A stretch of 64,000 nucleotides of DNA. Origin: Symbiodinium natans (Eukaryota > Sar > Dinophyceae > Suessiales > Symbiodiniaceae). Of this stretch, positions 1-10,385 are shown one piece after another. The stretch is taken from the NCBI GenBank assembly GCA_905221605.1, contig CAJNDS010002075.1, positions 114,832 through 178,831 on the forward strand. The letters are read 5' to 3'. Within the stretch, counting starts at the first letter, position 1; the number at the start of each line of letters is the position of its first letter. Under the pieces are notes generated by a model that did no database searches, was not told the origin of the DNA, and saw nothing but the letters and a program-made list of their open reading frames with translations. Both the position numbers and the translations under genes were made by a program.

Positions 1-529
1 AACCCTAAACCCTAAACCCTAAACCCCAATTGATATATATACCCTCCCCGAACCCTAAACGCTAAACGCGTTTGGGGATTAGGGCTTAGGGTTGAAGGGT
101 TCAGCACCTGCGGCTCTCACCCTACTTTGGAGTAGAGCCTGGAAAAATGTCTATACACTTATCTAGGCATTTAGGGTTTAGGGTTTAGGGTTTAGGGTTT
201 AGGGTTTAGGGTTTAGGGTTTAGGGTTTAGGGTTGAACCCTTAACCCTACACCCTAGACTCAACATACCCCGGACCCGTTGTGGGTTTCCAGGTTTTGGG
301 AGCTGCGGGTTGCTCGGGCACCAAGTTGGTGCATTCAGGGCTTAGGGTTTAGGGTTCTCCCTTCTTTTGAATCATTTTGCAGAAGCAAATTCTTCGGGGG
401 CAGAAAAAAGTCAATCTTTGTGCGCTTACAGGGGCTTTCTGAAAGCACGCAACCCCTCAGAGACGGAAAGGGTACCACTGGCACACCCCAAGCCGAAAAC
501 CCTAAACCCTAAACCCTAAACCCTGAAAC
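1..529. repeat. Telomere-like repeat region with unique spacers
   Basis: CCCTAAA repeats open the window and recur near 498-523; a TTTAGGG array runs from about 169 to 235. A spacer at 122-165 (ACTTTGGAGTAGAGCCTGG) matches the left end of a sequence at 52311-52335, so it is probably an eroded copy of a dispersed repeat. An open frame of 77 codons crosses telomeric repeats at 279-512 on the plus strand and has no protein-like composition. No exon is supported here. Confidence 0.7.
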
Positions 530-605
530 CTCGCACGTAAGCGTCCAGCAAGCCACAGCGCTCGTCCCAGGACTGCCCGAGTTCCCCGGGGCCAGCCGAG
601 TCACA
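530..605 (-). CDS. Candidate internal coding exon, unknown protein
   Basis: Read on the minus strand, this 76 bp stretch is open in one frame and begins CDSAGPGELGQSWDERCGLL. It is preceded by CCTCCAAG, a possible acceptor, and followed by G|GTTTCAGGG, a possible GT donor that runs straight into TTTAGGG repeats. Codon use is GC-rich with few rare codons, like the better-supported exons in this window. It would start in phase 0 and end in phase 1. The protein is not recognised and no partner exon was matched by phase. It is framed by CCCTAAA on its left and TTTAGGG on its right, the arrangement seen around many exons here. Confidence 0.45.
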
Positions 606-667
606 CTTGGAGGTTTAGGGTTTTGGGTTTTGGGTTTAGGGTTTAGGGCTTAGGGTTTAGGGTTTAG

Positions 668-779
668 GATAACTGTACTTCTAACTGTACATATAACCAT
701 AGAAGGGCACTTAAGGGGCTTCTAAGTAGGTTATAAGAAGAGATATCATTGCTTAACAAGTACCCGGAACCTCCAAGAA
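668..779. mobile_element. Inverted-repeat element family D, left end eroded
   Basis: The right end GGAACCTCCAAG and the internal words ATAACTGTACTT and GGGCACTTAAGGGGCTT match the family copies at 2541-2678, 21287-21481 and 47153-47269. The left end is replaced by a TTTAGGG array ending at about 667, so the telomeric array abuts or has replaced the left terminus. Confidence 0.6.
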
Positions 780-955
780 GCGCAAGTGCTCCAGTACCCG
801 AGGAGGAGTCGGCGAGGGGTTGAGGATTGAGGGTTGGGGCTTTGCCGCGCTCAGGGTTGAGGGGTGAGGATCCCGAAATCCTAAATCCTAAACCCTAAAC
901 CCCAATGGAGAGGAGTCTAAGGGCCCATACCCCAACGCTATATATAAACTTGAAA

Positions 956-1064
956 GGTTTAGGGTTTAGGGTTTAGGGTTTAGGGTTTAGGGTTTAGGGT
1001 TTAGGGTTTAGGGTTTAGGGTTTAGGGTTTAGGGTTTAGGGTTTAGGGTTTAGGGTTTAGGGCT
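956..1064 (+). repeat. TTTAGGG array
   Basis: About fifteen near-perfect TTTAGGG units in a row, ending in TTTAGGGCTTTGAG. Similar clean arrays in this orientation occur at 1331-1404, 2407-2517, 12687-12778 and 62096-62204. Confidence 0.95.
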
Positions 1065-1772
1065 TTGAGTCGCTTACGCTCCGGTCTGTGCAGTGCGTTG
1101 TTGCACAGGTTCTGGGGTTTCGGGTTGAGAGGCTTGGTAAACCCTTTACCCTAAACCCTAAACCCAAAACCCAAAACCCAAAACCCAAAACCCTAAACCC
1201 TAAACCCTAAACCGTTAAGGTTAGTGTCTTCGCGGCTGCGCCTGCCTCGCCCCAACGCCCTGCCTCGCCCCAGCCCCAGGTATCGCTATGTAGGTTCTTG
1301 GCCTTCAAAAGGAGCCCCTAACTTCCCAAAAGGTTTAGGGTTTAGGGTTTAGGGTTTAGGGTTTAGGGTTTAGGGTTTAGGGTTTAGGGTTTAGGGTTTA
1401 GGGTAAAACCCTACGATCCCTTGTGTTCTATACCCCTGAAGGAAGGAATTAAGCTTGATTCTGGGGTGGATGAGGGTTTGGGATTGAGGGTTTAAGCTTT
1501 AGGGCTTAGGTACGCAAAGCCCTGAACCAAAAAACTCAAAAAGCCTAAACCCTAAGCCCTAAACCCTGAATCCTCCGAGACTTACGGATTGGCCTTGGGT
1601 TCCTAGGCTTTTGGGTTTGGGTGGCAGCAAAGGTGTGTTTGTTTACGTGCAACAGAAGCAGTGTTTAGGGTTTAGGGTTTAGGGTTTAGGAGCTGCTAGG
1701 TTCAAGGGCTTCGAGTTTTATTAGTGTCCCAGGAGTACCCTGAGAGTGTGTCTGGGTCTGGGGTTCTCAGGT

Positions 1773-1873
1773 CAACCCTAGACCCTAGACCCTAGACCCT
1801 AGACCCTAGACCCTAGACCCTAGACCCTAGACCCTAGACCCTAGACCCTAAACCCTAAACCCTAAACCCTAAC
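1773..1873 (+). repeat. CCCTAGA variant array passing into CCCTAAA
   Basis: About ten units of the variant CCCTAGA are followed by canonical CCCTAAA units. The block of one variant next to a block of another shows that single unit types are copied locally rather than mutated at random. Confidence 0.9.
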
Positions 1874-2195
1874 CCGGTTTAAGTATAGGGCTTGGGATGT
1901 AGGGAGTGGGGGTTGGTGCGGGAACCAAGCCACGAACAAGAAAGCCGGAATGGGCCCACTTACCTGTTTAGTTGGCGGTCCCGTCACCCTGAACCCTGAA
2001 CTCTAAACGGTTTGTGGTTTAAGGTTGGGCTTAGGGTTTGGGGTTTGGGGTTTAGGGTTTAGGGCTTAGGGTTTAGGGTTTGGGGTTTGTGGTTTTGGGG
2101 TTTGGGGCTTGGGGTTTGGGGTTTGGGGGATTTAAGGCTTATGGTTTCCTGCAACCTTAAACCAGAAACACTGACATGGAACCAGTGCGCACTAC

Positions 2196-2291
2196 TATAC
2201 TCCCCTTAGAACCTTACTAAAAATGATATGTGCTATTTCCTCTTGGGTTCTATATGAACAAAAATAGAAAATCTCCCAAGGGGGGGATATA
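2196..2291. mobile_element. Inverted-repeat element family E, uninterrupted copy
   Basis: Ends TATACTCCCCTT and AAGGGGGGATATA are imperfect inverted repeats. The internal words AATGATATGT, TCCTCTTGGGTT and TCCCAAGG are shared with the copy at 63280-63406, where TTTAGGG repeats are inserted after CTTGGGTT. There is no open frame, so this is a non-autonomous, MITE-like element. Confidence 0.8.
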
Positions 2292-2406
2292 GACTAAGGC
2301 TCATGACGAAGTTGAAATGCACAGGACGAGGAACATTCGCCCCGAGTTTGCTGGCTACATGGACTCTGCAGGCCAGCCGTACTCTCTAAGTCCGTAAAAA
2401 AACACT

Positions 2407-2517
2407 AGGGTTTAGGGTTTAGGGTTTAGGGTTTAGGGTTTAGGGTTTAGGGTTTAGGGTTTAGGGTTTAGGGTTTAGGGTTTAGGGTTTAGGGTTTAGG
2501 GTTTAGGGTTTAGGGTT
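2407..2517 (+). repeat. TTTAGGG array
   Basis: About fifteen near-perfect TTTAGGG units between unique sequence on the left and AACCCCTATG on the right. Confidence 0.95.
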
Positions 2518-2540
2518 AACCCCTATGCCCCTAAACTCTT

Positions 2541-2678
2541 ACTTGGAGGTTCATGGTACTTATGAACCACTTGTAACTGTACTTATAACCGACTCATAAG
2601 CTCCTTAAGTGCCCCCATGTGGCTAGAAGTACAGTTATCAATACAGTTCTAATTGGCTAACAAGTACCATGAACCCCC
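2541..2678. mobile_element. Inverted-repeat element family D
   Basis: Left end ACTTGGAGGTTCATGGTACT and right end AGTACCATGAACCCCC are inverted repeats. The interior holds AACTGTACTTATAACC and CTCCTTAAGTGCCC, words repeated in the other family copies. It is about 138 bp and has no coding potential. It is MITE-like or a former introner. Confidence 0.85.
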
Positions 2679-3158
2679 AGTAAATCCTAAGACTTCAGGG
2701 TGTAGGAGTTTCATTAGGGTCGAGTACATGAGATATCTTAGGGAATTGGGCACAATGGAACATGTGGTTTTCCTTGTCGTTACACGCGACAAGGCACATA
2801 ACAACAACACATTACCCTACAGCCCTAAACCCTAGGCCCTGAGCCCTGAACCTTTGGCCCTGATCTCTAAGCCGATAACCTCAACCCTAAACGCTTGCCC
2901 TGCACCCTAAACCCTTGGCCTAAACCCTTGGCCCTGAACCCAAGGACCCTAGACTCTGTGCCGGTTGTGTGACATGTAAGTAGGGTTATCACCGATTTAA
3001 TTGGGTTGGTGAGGATTGTTCGACATGTAGTTCGGGTTGGTGCGAACGCTCGGAATTCAATTAGGGTTGGTGCCGAGTTGTGGGCAATGGTTCGAAACCC
3101 AATTAGGGTTCATAACCCAAAACATTCAGTATTTTATTGGGAGGGTTTAGGGATAGGG

Positions 3159-3262
3159 TTTAGGGTTTAGGGTTTAGGGGTTTAGGGGTTTAGGGGTTTA
3201 GGGGTTTAGGGGTTTAGGGGTTTAGGGGTTTAGGGGTTTAGGGGTTTAGGGGTTTAGGGGTT
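3159..3262 (+). repeat. TTTAGGGG variant array
   Basis: About twelve units of the 8 bp variant TTTAGGGG, bordered by canonical TTTAGGG units on the left. This is a homogenised variant block. Confidence 0.95.
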
Positions 3263-4297
3263 CAGGGGCGTTGGAATCCCTGAACCCCAAACCCTGAACC
3301 CTAAGCTCTCTGAGAATAATTCACCATACCCCAAACCAATACCCCTTAACCTCAAACAGATGTATGAGGGAGTCTAAGGGGGGGAGATTTTACCGTACCC
3401 CAAAGCCTTTGTAAGGGTATGCGCAAAGGGTACGTTGAATACGTCTAAAAAACTCTAAGTCCTAAAGCCTGAAGCCTCGCACTCCCTTATAGCCACGTTC
3501 TTCTCGCACGGCAGACCCATCGCGCTGAACGTCTGCCTTCCCGGGAGGTATTTCTCCCGAGGATGTTCCACGAACCCCGGAGAAGGGTTTTAGGGTTTTA
3601 GGGTTTTAGGGTTTTAGGGTTTAGGGTTTAGGGCTTAGGATGACTTGCGGTGTGGTTGGGGGTTCGGGGTTTGGAGGTGTGGGGAGCCTTAAAGGTTTAG
3701 GGTTTAGAGTTTCGGTTTAGGGTGAAGTGCTTAAAGTTGAGAGTTTGGGGGGTAGTGTTGGGTGTTTAGGGCTCAGACGTCCCTAAACCCTAAACCCTAA
3801 ACCCCAAACCCTAAACCCTGGTGCGGGGTTTCGGCTTCTTGCGAGTACCATGTAGGGTTTAGGGCTCACAGGGCTCATTCCTAAACCCTAAACCCTAAAC
3901 CCTAAATCCTAAATCCTAAACCCTAAAACCTAAACCCTACCCTAAACCCTAAACCTAAACCCTAAAGGGTTTAGGGTTTGGGGGCATCTCGGGTTCTTGT
4001 GCTGCTTCAGCAGCTTTGCGGGTTGAGTGACATCGCCGAGGTTCTTTCGGCTGCTCCACTCTTAAAATTAAATTGTCACGAAAATCGGAGAAACACAGAA
4101 AATCAAGAGCGCCTGCCCTGCTGGTAAGAACGCTCAGGTTGCCCAGCTAAGGAAGTAAAAGGGCTTCACCTAAGCCCTTCACGTTTAGGGCTTGAGGGGC
4201 CCCAACTGAACTTTAAGGGTCCATGTACATTATTATGCTCTATTTGGGCCCCAAGGTCCGCATGTAGTACTTTGAGGCCCAAGTATTCCCTATTTAG

Positions 4298-4409
4298 CTT
4301 GGCTGACTTCTGAACCCCTCCTAAAAGTTTAACTTTTAGGCTCCTAATTGTAGTTTCTACAAAAACCCAAAAGGTTAAAGTCCTCAGAGCCAGCCAGAAG
4401 AAAGCCACG
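4298..4409. mobile_element. Introner-like element family B, free copy
   Basis: Shares CTTGGCTGACTTCTGAACCC, GGTTTCTAC-like and ACCCAAAAGGTTAAAGTCCT with the element that forms the intron at 28572-28712. Here the central part is CCTAAAAGTTTAACTTTTAGG, a small hairpin that is replaced by telomeric repeats in the other copy. The ends (CTTGGCT…TTCTG and its complement) are inverted repeats. It may be an intron of an unrecognised gene, since the minus strand is open for 88 codons across it, but no exon could be fixed. Confidence 0.7.
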
Positions 4410-4530
4410 TTAGGTGCATGGGTGGCTGTCAAAATTCTGGTCCCTTTTGTGGTACCCTAGATATTAGGTGCCGTATCATCATAAGGATCCAAAAAAGGAC
4501 CATTTTTTTTGACAACCACCCACATGGACC
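4409..4530. mobile_element. Inverted-repeat element, single copy seen
   Basis: GGTGCATGGGTGGCTGTCAA at the left and TTGACAACCACCCACATGGACC at the right are inverted repeats, with a second inner pair TGGTCCCTTTT / AAAAAAGGACCA. It abuts the family B element on its left. Length is about 120 bp, with no coding potential. Confidence 0.75.
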
Positions 4531-7500
4531 CTTAGGGAAAGCGTCTCAACGCGTATAAACGTTAAAGGGCTCGGGCCTGAGCTCCAGGGGTGCGCTGTAG
4601 GGTTTAGGGCTTAGGGTTTAGGGTTTACAGGGTTTTGACAAGGGTTTAGGGCTTTAGGGCTTTTCGGGTTCAGGGTTTAGGGTTGAAGGGTTGAGGGTTT
4701 TTGGGGATATTGCGATTCGTATGGTTGCTGGTGGTTCTAGAGTTTTTGGTTTCTGTTTAAGGTTTTTAGGACGTTTTGGTTGTTTTTTGGGCTCTTAGGG
4801 GTTTAGGATTTGGGCTCTTTGGTTTGTGTGCTTTTCTTTTATGAGGTTTTGGGGGGTTTTAGGGTGTTGAGGGTTGTAGCATGTTTGGGCTTTTAGGGTT
4901 GCAAAGCGCAAGTGTTCCACCCTGGCACCTGCAGCATGGATTTTTGTTTGAGGGCGCCAAGCCCTACACTTGGGAGTTTAGGGTTCAGGGCTTAGGGTTT
5001 AGGGTTTAGGGTTCAGGGTTCAGGGTTAAGGGTTTAGGGGCTATACTCGGGGGCGGGGGGGGGGGGGGGTACCATAATCCCTATTAAGGACTGCTAGTAC
5101 AAGGGGGGAACATCGCAACCCTACACCCTAGACCATAATGGTGGACAAATACCTAAACTCCAGATCCTTAGGTACCTCTTCAGACATCCTCTATTCATGG
5201 AGTCCCCTACTACCCTCCTCTATACTACCCCCCCCCCTAGGTTCCCCACATAATGAAGGCTATTTAGGGAGAATAAGGCCGAATTAAGGTTAAACCCTAG
5301 ACCCTAGACCCTAAACCCTAAACCTATCATCTATGTCAGGGGAGACTTGGGATACGCAGGTCCATCCGAGGCCCGAAACTGAACCCCAAGCCGCTTCAAC
5401 CGAAAACCCTAAACCCTAAACCCAAAACGCTTATAGCCCAAACCCCAAACCTTAGCCGGTCTTCAAGTTAGCGTCTGAACCTGACTTAGGTCCTTCCACG
5501 CCAGGGCGCGCGCGGCATGTCTGAACAGAGTGGAGCCGCCCCTAGCAGATCAGCTCAACAACTCACGGCCGGGGGGACCCCACACACAACCAAACCGTAA
5601 GCCCTAAATCCTAAACCCTAAACCCTAAACCCTAAACCCTAAACCCTAAACCCTAAACCCTAAACCCTAAACCCTGCGAATCGTGAAGCTCTACACCTTG
5701 GGAGGGCCCCCCGGGGCACGAGAGACACGGCCTCGTCTCGGACCCCTCCTGAAGCATCGAACATGAATTTCGGCTCTTCGGGTTTAGGGTTTAGGGTTTA
5801 GGGTTTAGGGTTTAGGGTTTAGGGTTTAGGGTTTAGGGTTTAGGGCTAGGTCTCGTGAGCTCCATGGACGGATGGACGGCACAAACGATGCTGGCGTGAG
5901 TGCTCTATGGGTCCCAGCCATTTCAAGAGTAGGGCGGAGGGCTTCCGGGACCCCTGAACTCTAAGCCCTCAGGGTTTAGGGTTTAGGGTTTAGGGTTTAG
6001 GGTTTCGGGTTTAGGGACCCCCCAAAGCCCTATACACCCTGTACCCCCCTCCATGCCCTATAAAACTTCAAGCCCTACGCCCTACAAGGCTCGAACACCC
6101 GAAACCACATAAACACTGATCCCTTCACCTACAATGAAAACCACGTTAAGGGTTAAGGGTTAAGGGTTTAGGGTTTAGGGGGGTATTCGGGGGAAGGGAT
6201 GAACCTCTAACCCTAAGCCCTAAAAACCCAATGGCTGAAGGTTCCTACTGCATTCAGAACTCCCAGGGTTTATCCCTGATCCCACAAGTTCGAGGGTTCT
6301 GGGTTCAGGTGATGTACAGGTTGGTGGCTTAGGGTCTAGGGTGTATAAAGCATTTTTGCAAGCATAGAGTCTCGAGGGGGCAGAGCAAGTGTAGAGCCTC
6401 GGGTTTTAAGGGATTAGGTTCAGGGCTGAGGGGTTAAGGTTTAGGGGTAAGGGATTTTGGGTTGTTTCAGACGCAATCGCGGGTGGCGCCGGGGGGGGGG
6501 GGGGGTGCTGCATCCGCGGGTGATTGGACCCATAGTGCTGTCAGTCGACCACAGTCATGGAGAACAAACATCTAGTCGAGGGTTTAGTGTTTAAGGTTTA
6601 GGGTTTAGGGTTTAGGGCTTAGGGTAACCTAGAGGCATTATGGATTTAGGGCTTAAGGAACTTCTCGGTAGCCCAAGTAACCGTGGTTTTTTTTCTAATG
6701 AGGGTACCCTTTTGGCGGGTTAGATACTATATCAGGGAGCCTTGGACCACCCTCAACCCTAAAGCCTTGTTTGGGGGGGAATAGTTACTTCACAAGGGTT
6801 TAGGGTTTAGGGTTTAGGGTTTAGCGCTTCTAGTCTTGGAGTTCTCGGCAAACTGCGCTTGGTCCTCAACCCCGGGCGGTCCGAAGCACCAGATTCAAGA
6901 GCCGAACAACCTAAGCCCTACACCTTATAGGGCTTATTGCTTAGGGCTTCGGTTTAGGGTTTAGGGTACCCCTAAGCCCTGAGCTCTAGAGCCTAAAGCC
7001 GTGGTTTGGGCCCTAGAAGCCCTCACCAAAGACCCTCAAAGACCCCTAAACCCTAAACCCTAAACCCTAAACCCTGCAACCCTTAAACCCTACTGAGCCC
7101 CAGACCCTGAACCCAAACCCCCCAAACCCTGAAACCTGAAACCCTAAACCCTAAACCCTAAACCTAAACCCCAAATCCTAAACTCCAAGCCACAAACCCT
7201 GAACCCTAATCCCACAGCTCCACGCCCTAAACCCTCAACCGTCTTCCCCGAGCCCCAAACCCTATATTACAAGAGGCCGATATTTTCGAGATGCCTGAAG
7301 CAGCAGTCCTCGACCCGAAGCCCAAACAGCGCTACGACCCCCCCCCTCCCTGGGCTATCAAAAAAAGGAAAGCCCACTATGGCTTTAGGCATCAAGGTCG
7401 AGGGTCGAGCCCTTATCCCTAAACCCTAAACCCTAAACGCTCCACCGTGGACCTTCAACCCTAAACACTCAAACTCTGAATGCTGAGTACATCGGACCGG

Positions 7501-8250
7501 CAGGGGGTGTCAGTCAGGGTATGAACAAAGCCATGTCTAGTAGCCACCCTGGACGGCGTCAGCTCGGTTTAGGGTTTAGGGTTTAGGGTCTAGGGTTTAG
7601 GGTTTAGGGTTCAGGGTTCAGGGTTCAGGGTTTAGGGTTTAGGGTGTAGGGTTTAGGGTTTAGGTTTTAGGGTTTGCAGGTGAGGGTTTTGCTTGAGTGC
7701 AAGGAGACCTTTCTGCAGAGCAAGATCTGCACAACGTTGAAGGTTGTCTAGGGTTGAGAGTTCCCTACCTAAATCCAATAGGGTCTCAGGGTTTAGGGTC
7801 TAGAGTTTAGGGTTTCGGGTCCAGGGGTTCAGGGTTTGGGGTTCAGGGCTTAGGGTTTTAGGGGTAAGATCAGGTAAGGCAAGGTAGATTTAGGTTTAGG
7901 GCTTTAGAGGTTTGGAGTTTGGGGTTTCAGGTTCAGGGGTCCACTACCCCGATGACCCCCGGTGCCTTGTAAAGAGAGGCAGCTGTCCGCTTCACTGTGA
8001 CCCTTCCCCAAACCTCTGAAAGATAAAATTCCAAACCCTAAACCCTAAACCCTAAACACTTGAAAGATAATGTCCAAAAACCCACACAAGATCAAAGTTG
8101 CCTTAAATCCTAACCCCCCCCCCAAGAACCCTACCTGGAACTCTCTGTACCTACAGTTTAAGTTTAACGGATTGGTACTACTAATCTGTAGGGAAATAGG
8201 GACCCAGGTAAACTTCCTAAACCCTAAGCCCTAAACCCTAAACCCTAAAC

Positions 8251-8374
8251 CCCCCGGTAATTCCTGGAACGCAGTTTCAGTTTCTCGCATAGGACGCCGA
8301 AACAGGAGTAGCTTTCATCGCAGGGTGCTTGTGGCGGGGGGATGCCTCCGAGGAAGCCGATACTACGCAGGAGA
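8251..8374 (-). CDS. Candidate coding exon, unknown protein
   Basis: The minus strand is open for 41 codons with a natural composition, starting LLRSIGFLGGIPPPQAPCDE and ending CEKLKLRSRNYRG. The acceptor would be GCAAAG|T and the donor GGG|GTTTAGGG, again the first telomeric unit of the flanking array. The exon would begin with one leftover base and end in phase 0. The plus strand is also open here, so strand choice rests on the better residue mix and on the minus-strand bias of firm genes nearby. Not recognised as a known family. Confidence 0.4.
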
Positions 8375-9244
8375 CTTTGCAACCCAAACCCTAAACCCTA
8401 AACCCTAAACCCTAAACCTTAAGGTTGGGTTTGGTTACGGCCCCGAGGCTGAGCTAAATTCTGGGCTACCTCGGACTTTCTTACCTGCTCTTTCACATGT
8501 CCATCCATAAAACCCCCAAAAAAACCCTAAACCCTAAAACCCTGAACCCTAAATCCCGAGACCTAAAGCCTAAACCGCAAGTGGAGATGAAGATGTGAAG
8601 GGGGTAAGGGAAATCAACGGAAGGAAGCAAGGAACGAGGTGACCTGCACTTATTTGCTCTAACCTGCTGGTTCCCGCAAAGTAAGGCCAAACTTATGCAA
8701 AGGTGTTTAGGTTTCAGGGCTGCGTGGGGTTTAGGGTTGAAGGCTTGGGCCTTACTTAGAGTACGAGTGGGGGGCGAACCCTAGATCCTAAACCCTAGAC
8801 TCTAAGCCCTCAACCCGTACCCCAAACCCCAAACCCTAAACCCTTAACCCTACACCCAAAACCCTAAACCCGCAAACACCTAACCACCGGGCCGCTTCTT
8901 GCACTCAGGCTGCCCCCAAACCGAACCCTGGAAAACTCCAAACCCCGCAAAACCCTAAACCCGAAACCCTAAACCCCAAACCCTAAACCCTAAACCCTAG
9001 CCCTAAACCCTAAACCCCCTAAAGACTTCTCGGTTCCTTCCTCAGAGTGCCCCTTCACATGCCAGGCGCCTGTTGGAGCTTGAATTCAAGCCAGCCTCGG
9101 TCGGCTTGGGCCGCTGGGGACTAAAGGGCTCAGGGCTCGTACGGGGTCAACCCTAAACCCTAAACCCTAAACCCTAAACCCTAAACCCTAAACCCTAAAC
9201 CCTAAACCCTAAACCCTAAACCCCAAACCGGACTTGGGAGGGCC
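8375..9244. repeat. Telomere-like repeats with short spacers
   Basis: CCCTAAA arrays at 8388-8420, 8780-8870, 8950-9010 and 9148-9224 dominate. The spacer 9025-9140 is open on both strands; on the plus strand it follows a pyrimidine-rich TTCCTTCCTCAG and could be an exon, but nothing decides its strand. Confidence 0.55.
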
Positions 9245-9317
9245 CAGGTTTTGGGGGGGCACTCGGGATTCGATCCTTTGAGCTGAGGCCGCGCACGCAC
9301 GCCGCGCTACTCTGCAC
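9245..9317 (-). CDS. Candidate coding exon, unknown protein
   Basis: After a possible acceptor GCCCAG|G the minus strand reads VQSSAACVRGLSSKDRIPSA without stops. The 3' limit is not resolved because the frame runs into a G-rich stretch. It is flanked by CCCTAAA on the left and TTTAGGG on the right, as around other exons. Support is limited to open frame, GC-rich codons and flank architecture. Confidence 0.3.
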
Positions 9318-10118
9318 CTGGGCATGGCTTAGGGTTTAGGGTTTAGGGTTTAGGGTTTAGGGTTAAGGGTTTAGGGTTTAGGGTTTAGGGTTTAGGCTTT
9401 AGGCTTTAGGGTTTAGGCTTTAGGCTTTAGGCTTTAGGGTTTAGAGACGGACGAACACAGGCAGCTCATGCTTCTGTGGACGACTTGTGGTGTTTCTAGA
9501 AGTCTCAGGCGTGATACGTAACTTTAAATAGGGCTAAAACCCTACTTGGAGGTTCATCTTAGGGGGCTTATGATTATAAGTACAGTTATAGTTGGGGCTA
9601 CAAGTGCCCCTGAACCTCCAAGTATACTCTAACCCCGAAATAAGGACCGGTCACCCTGATGAGGCCTTCAAGCAGCGAGTACTGGGAAGATTTGGGATGA
9701 TCCCGAATACCTAAACCCTACACCCTACACCCTACACCCTAAACCCTAAACCCTAAACCCTAAACCCTAAACCCTAAACCCTAAACCCTCAACGGGCTGG
9801 AGGGTTTTGGGCCTCAAAGGTCAACACCAGGGCCCGGTCATACCTGATACTTGGGACGGGGGGTCAACCCGAGTCAACCCTGCTAATTTATACAGTTTGG
9901 GGGTTAGGGTTTAGGGTTTTAGGGTTTAGGGTTTAGGGCTTAGGGCTTAGGGTTTAGGGTTTAGGGTTTAGGGTTTAGGGTTGCGATTTTTAAGTTTCAG
10001 GGTAGTGCAAGCCTCAGGGTTTATACTAAGGGGTGAAGGGTTCAATACAGAGGTTTAAGGGTTTAGGGGCTGAAGATTCTTAAGAACAGGGTCGCAGGGT
10101 TTACGGGTTCAGGTTTAG
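9318..10118. repeat. Telomere-like arrays and one family D element
   Basis: A TTTAGGG array with TTTAGGC variants (9328-9442), a CCCTAAA array (9715-9788) and a TTTAGGG array (9906-9982) surround a compact family D inverted-repeat element at 9544-9624 (ACTTGGAGGTTCAT … GAACCTCCAAGT). No exon is supported. Confidence 0.7.
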
Positions 10119-10335
10119 GCCCGGGGGCGTAGAGCTTAAGGATTTAACAGCTGAATGTTTTAAGGGTGTTTTGAGGATCCGTGATGCTTGCCTCCGCCGT
10201 CGTCTGGAGGCCAACTATGGAGACGACCGAACGTTTGACATTCATCAGAAAACTGAAAAACTAAAGGCGCATGGCCGGTACCCATTGATAGAATGTACCT
10301 TGAAAACCTTGCGCGAGCATAAGGAGCTTCATTAG
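10119..10335 (+). CDS. Terminal coding exon on the plus strand, unknown protein
   Basis: After TTTAG|G the plus strand is open for 71 codons and ends at TAG (10333-10335). The reading includes LRIRDACLRRRLEANYGDDR and ends TLKTLREHKELH. The composition is hydrophilic and basic, as in a helical C-terminal region; the complementary strand is much poorer. The acceptor is again supplied by a telomeric unit. This is the clearest plus-strand exon in the window. Its stop is only 50 bp from the inferred stop of the minus-strand WD40-like gene, so the two genes would meet tail to tail. Function not recognised. Confidence 0.5.
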
Positions 10336-10385
10336 GGAGTACTGGGGGCCAGTGACAGACCCCCTTTTAACCCCTCCTGGATTGA

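Larger units (their letters stand above)
606..8250. repeat. Repeat-dominated stretch, no gene resolved
   Basis: This 7.6 kb holds many telomere-like arrays in both orientations (listed separately where long), dispersed inverted-repeat elements (2196-2291, 2541-2678, 4298-4409, 4409-4530, half copy 5070-5120), G homopolymers (5054-5069, 6491-6505) and short unique spacers. Some spacers are open in several frames, for example 5677-5775, but no start, stop or splice pair could be fixed. Long unique parts such as 2300-2400 and 4030-4160 show nothing recognisable. Confidence 0.6.

Noticed and set aside
1-235. Chromosome end / true telomere at the start of the window
   Set aside because: The first CCCTAAA run is only about four units, and similar or longer arrays in both orientations occur across all 64 kb, so this is interstitial sequence.
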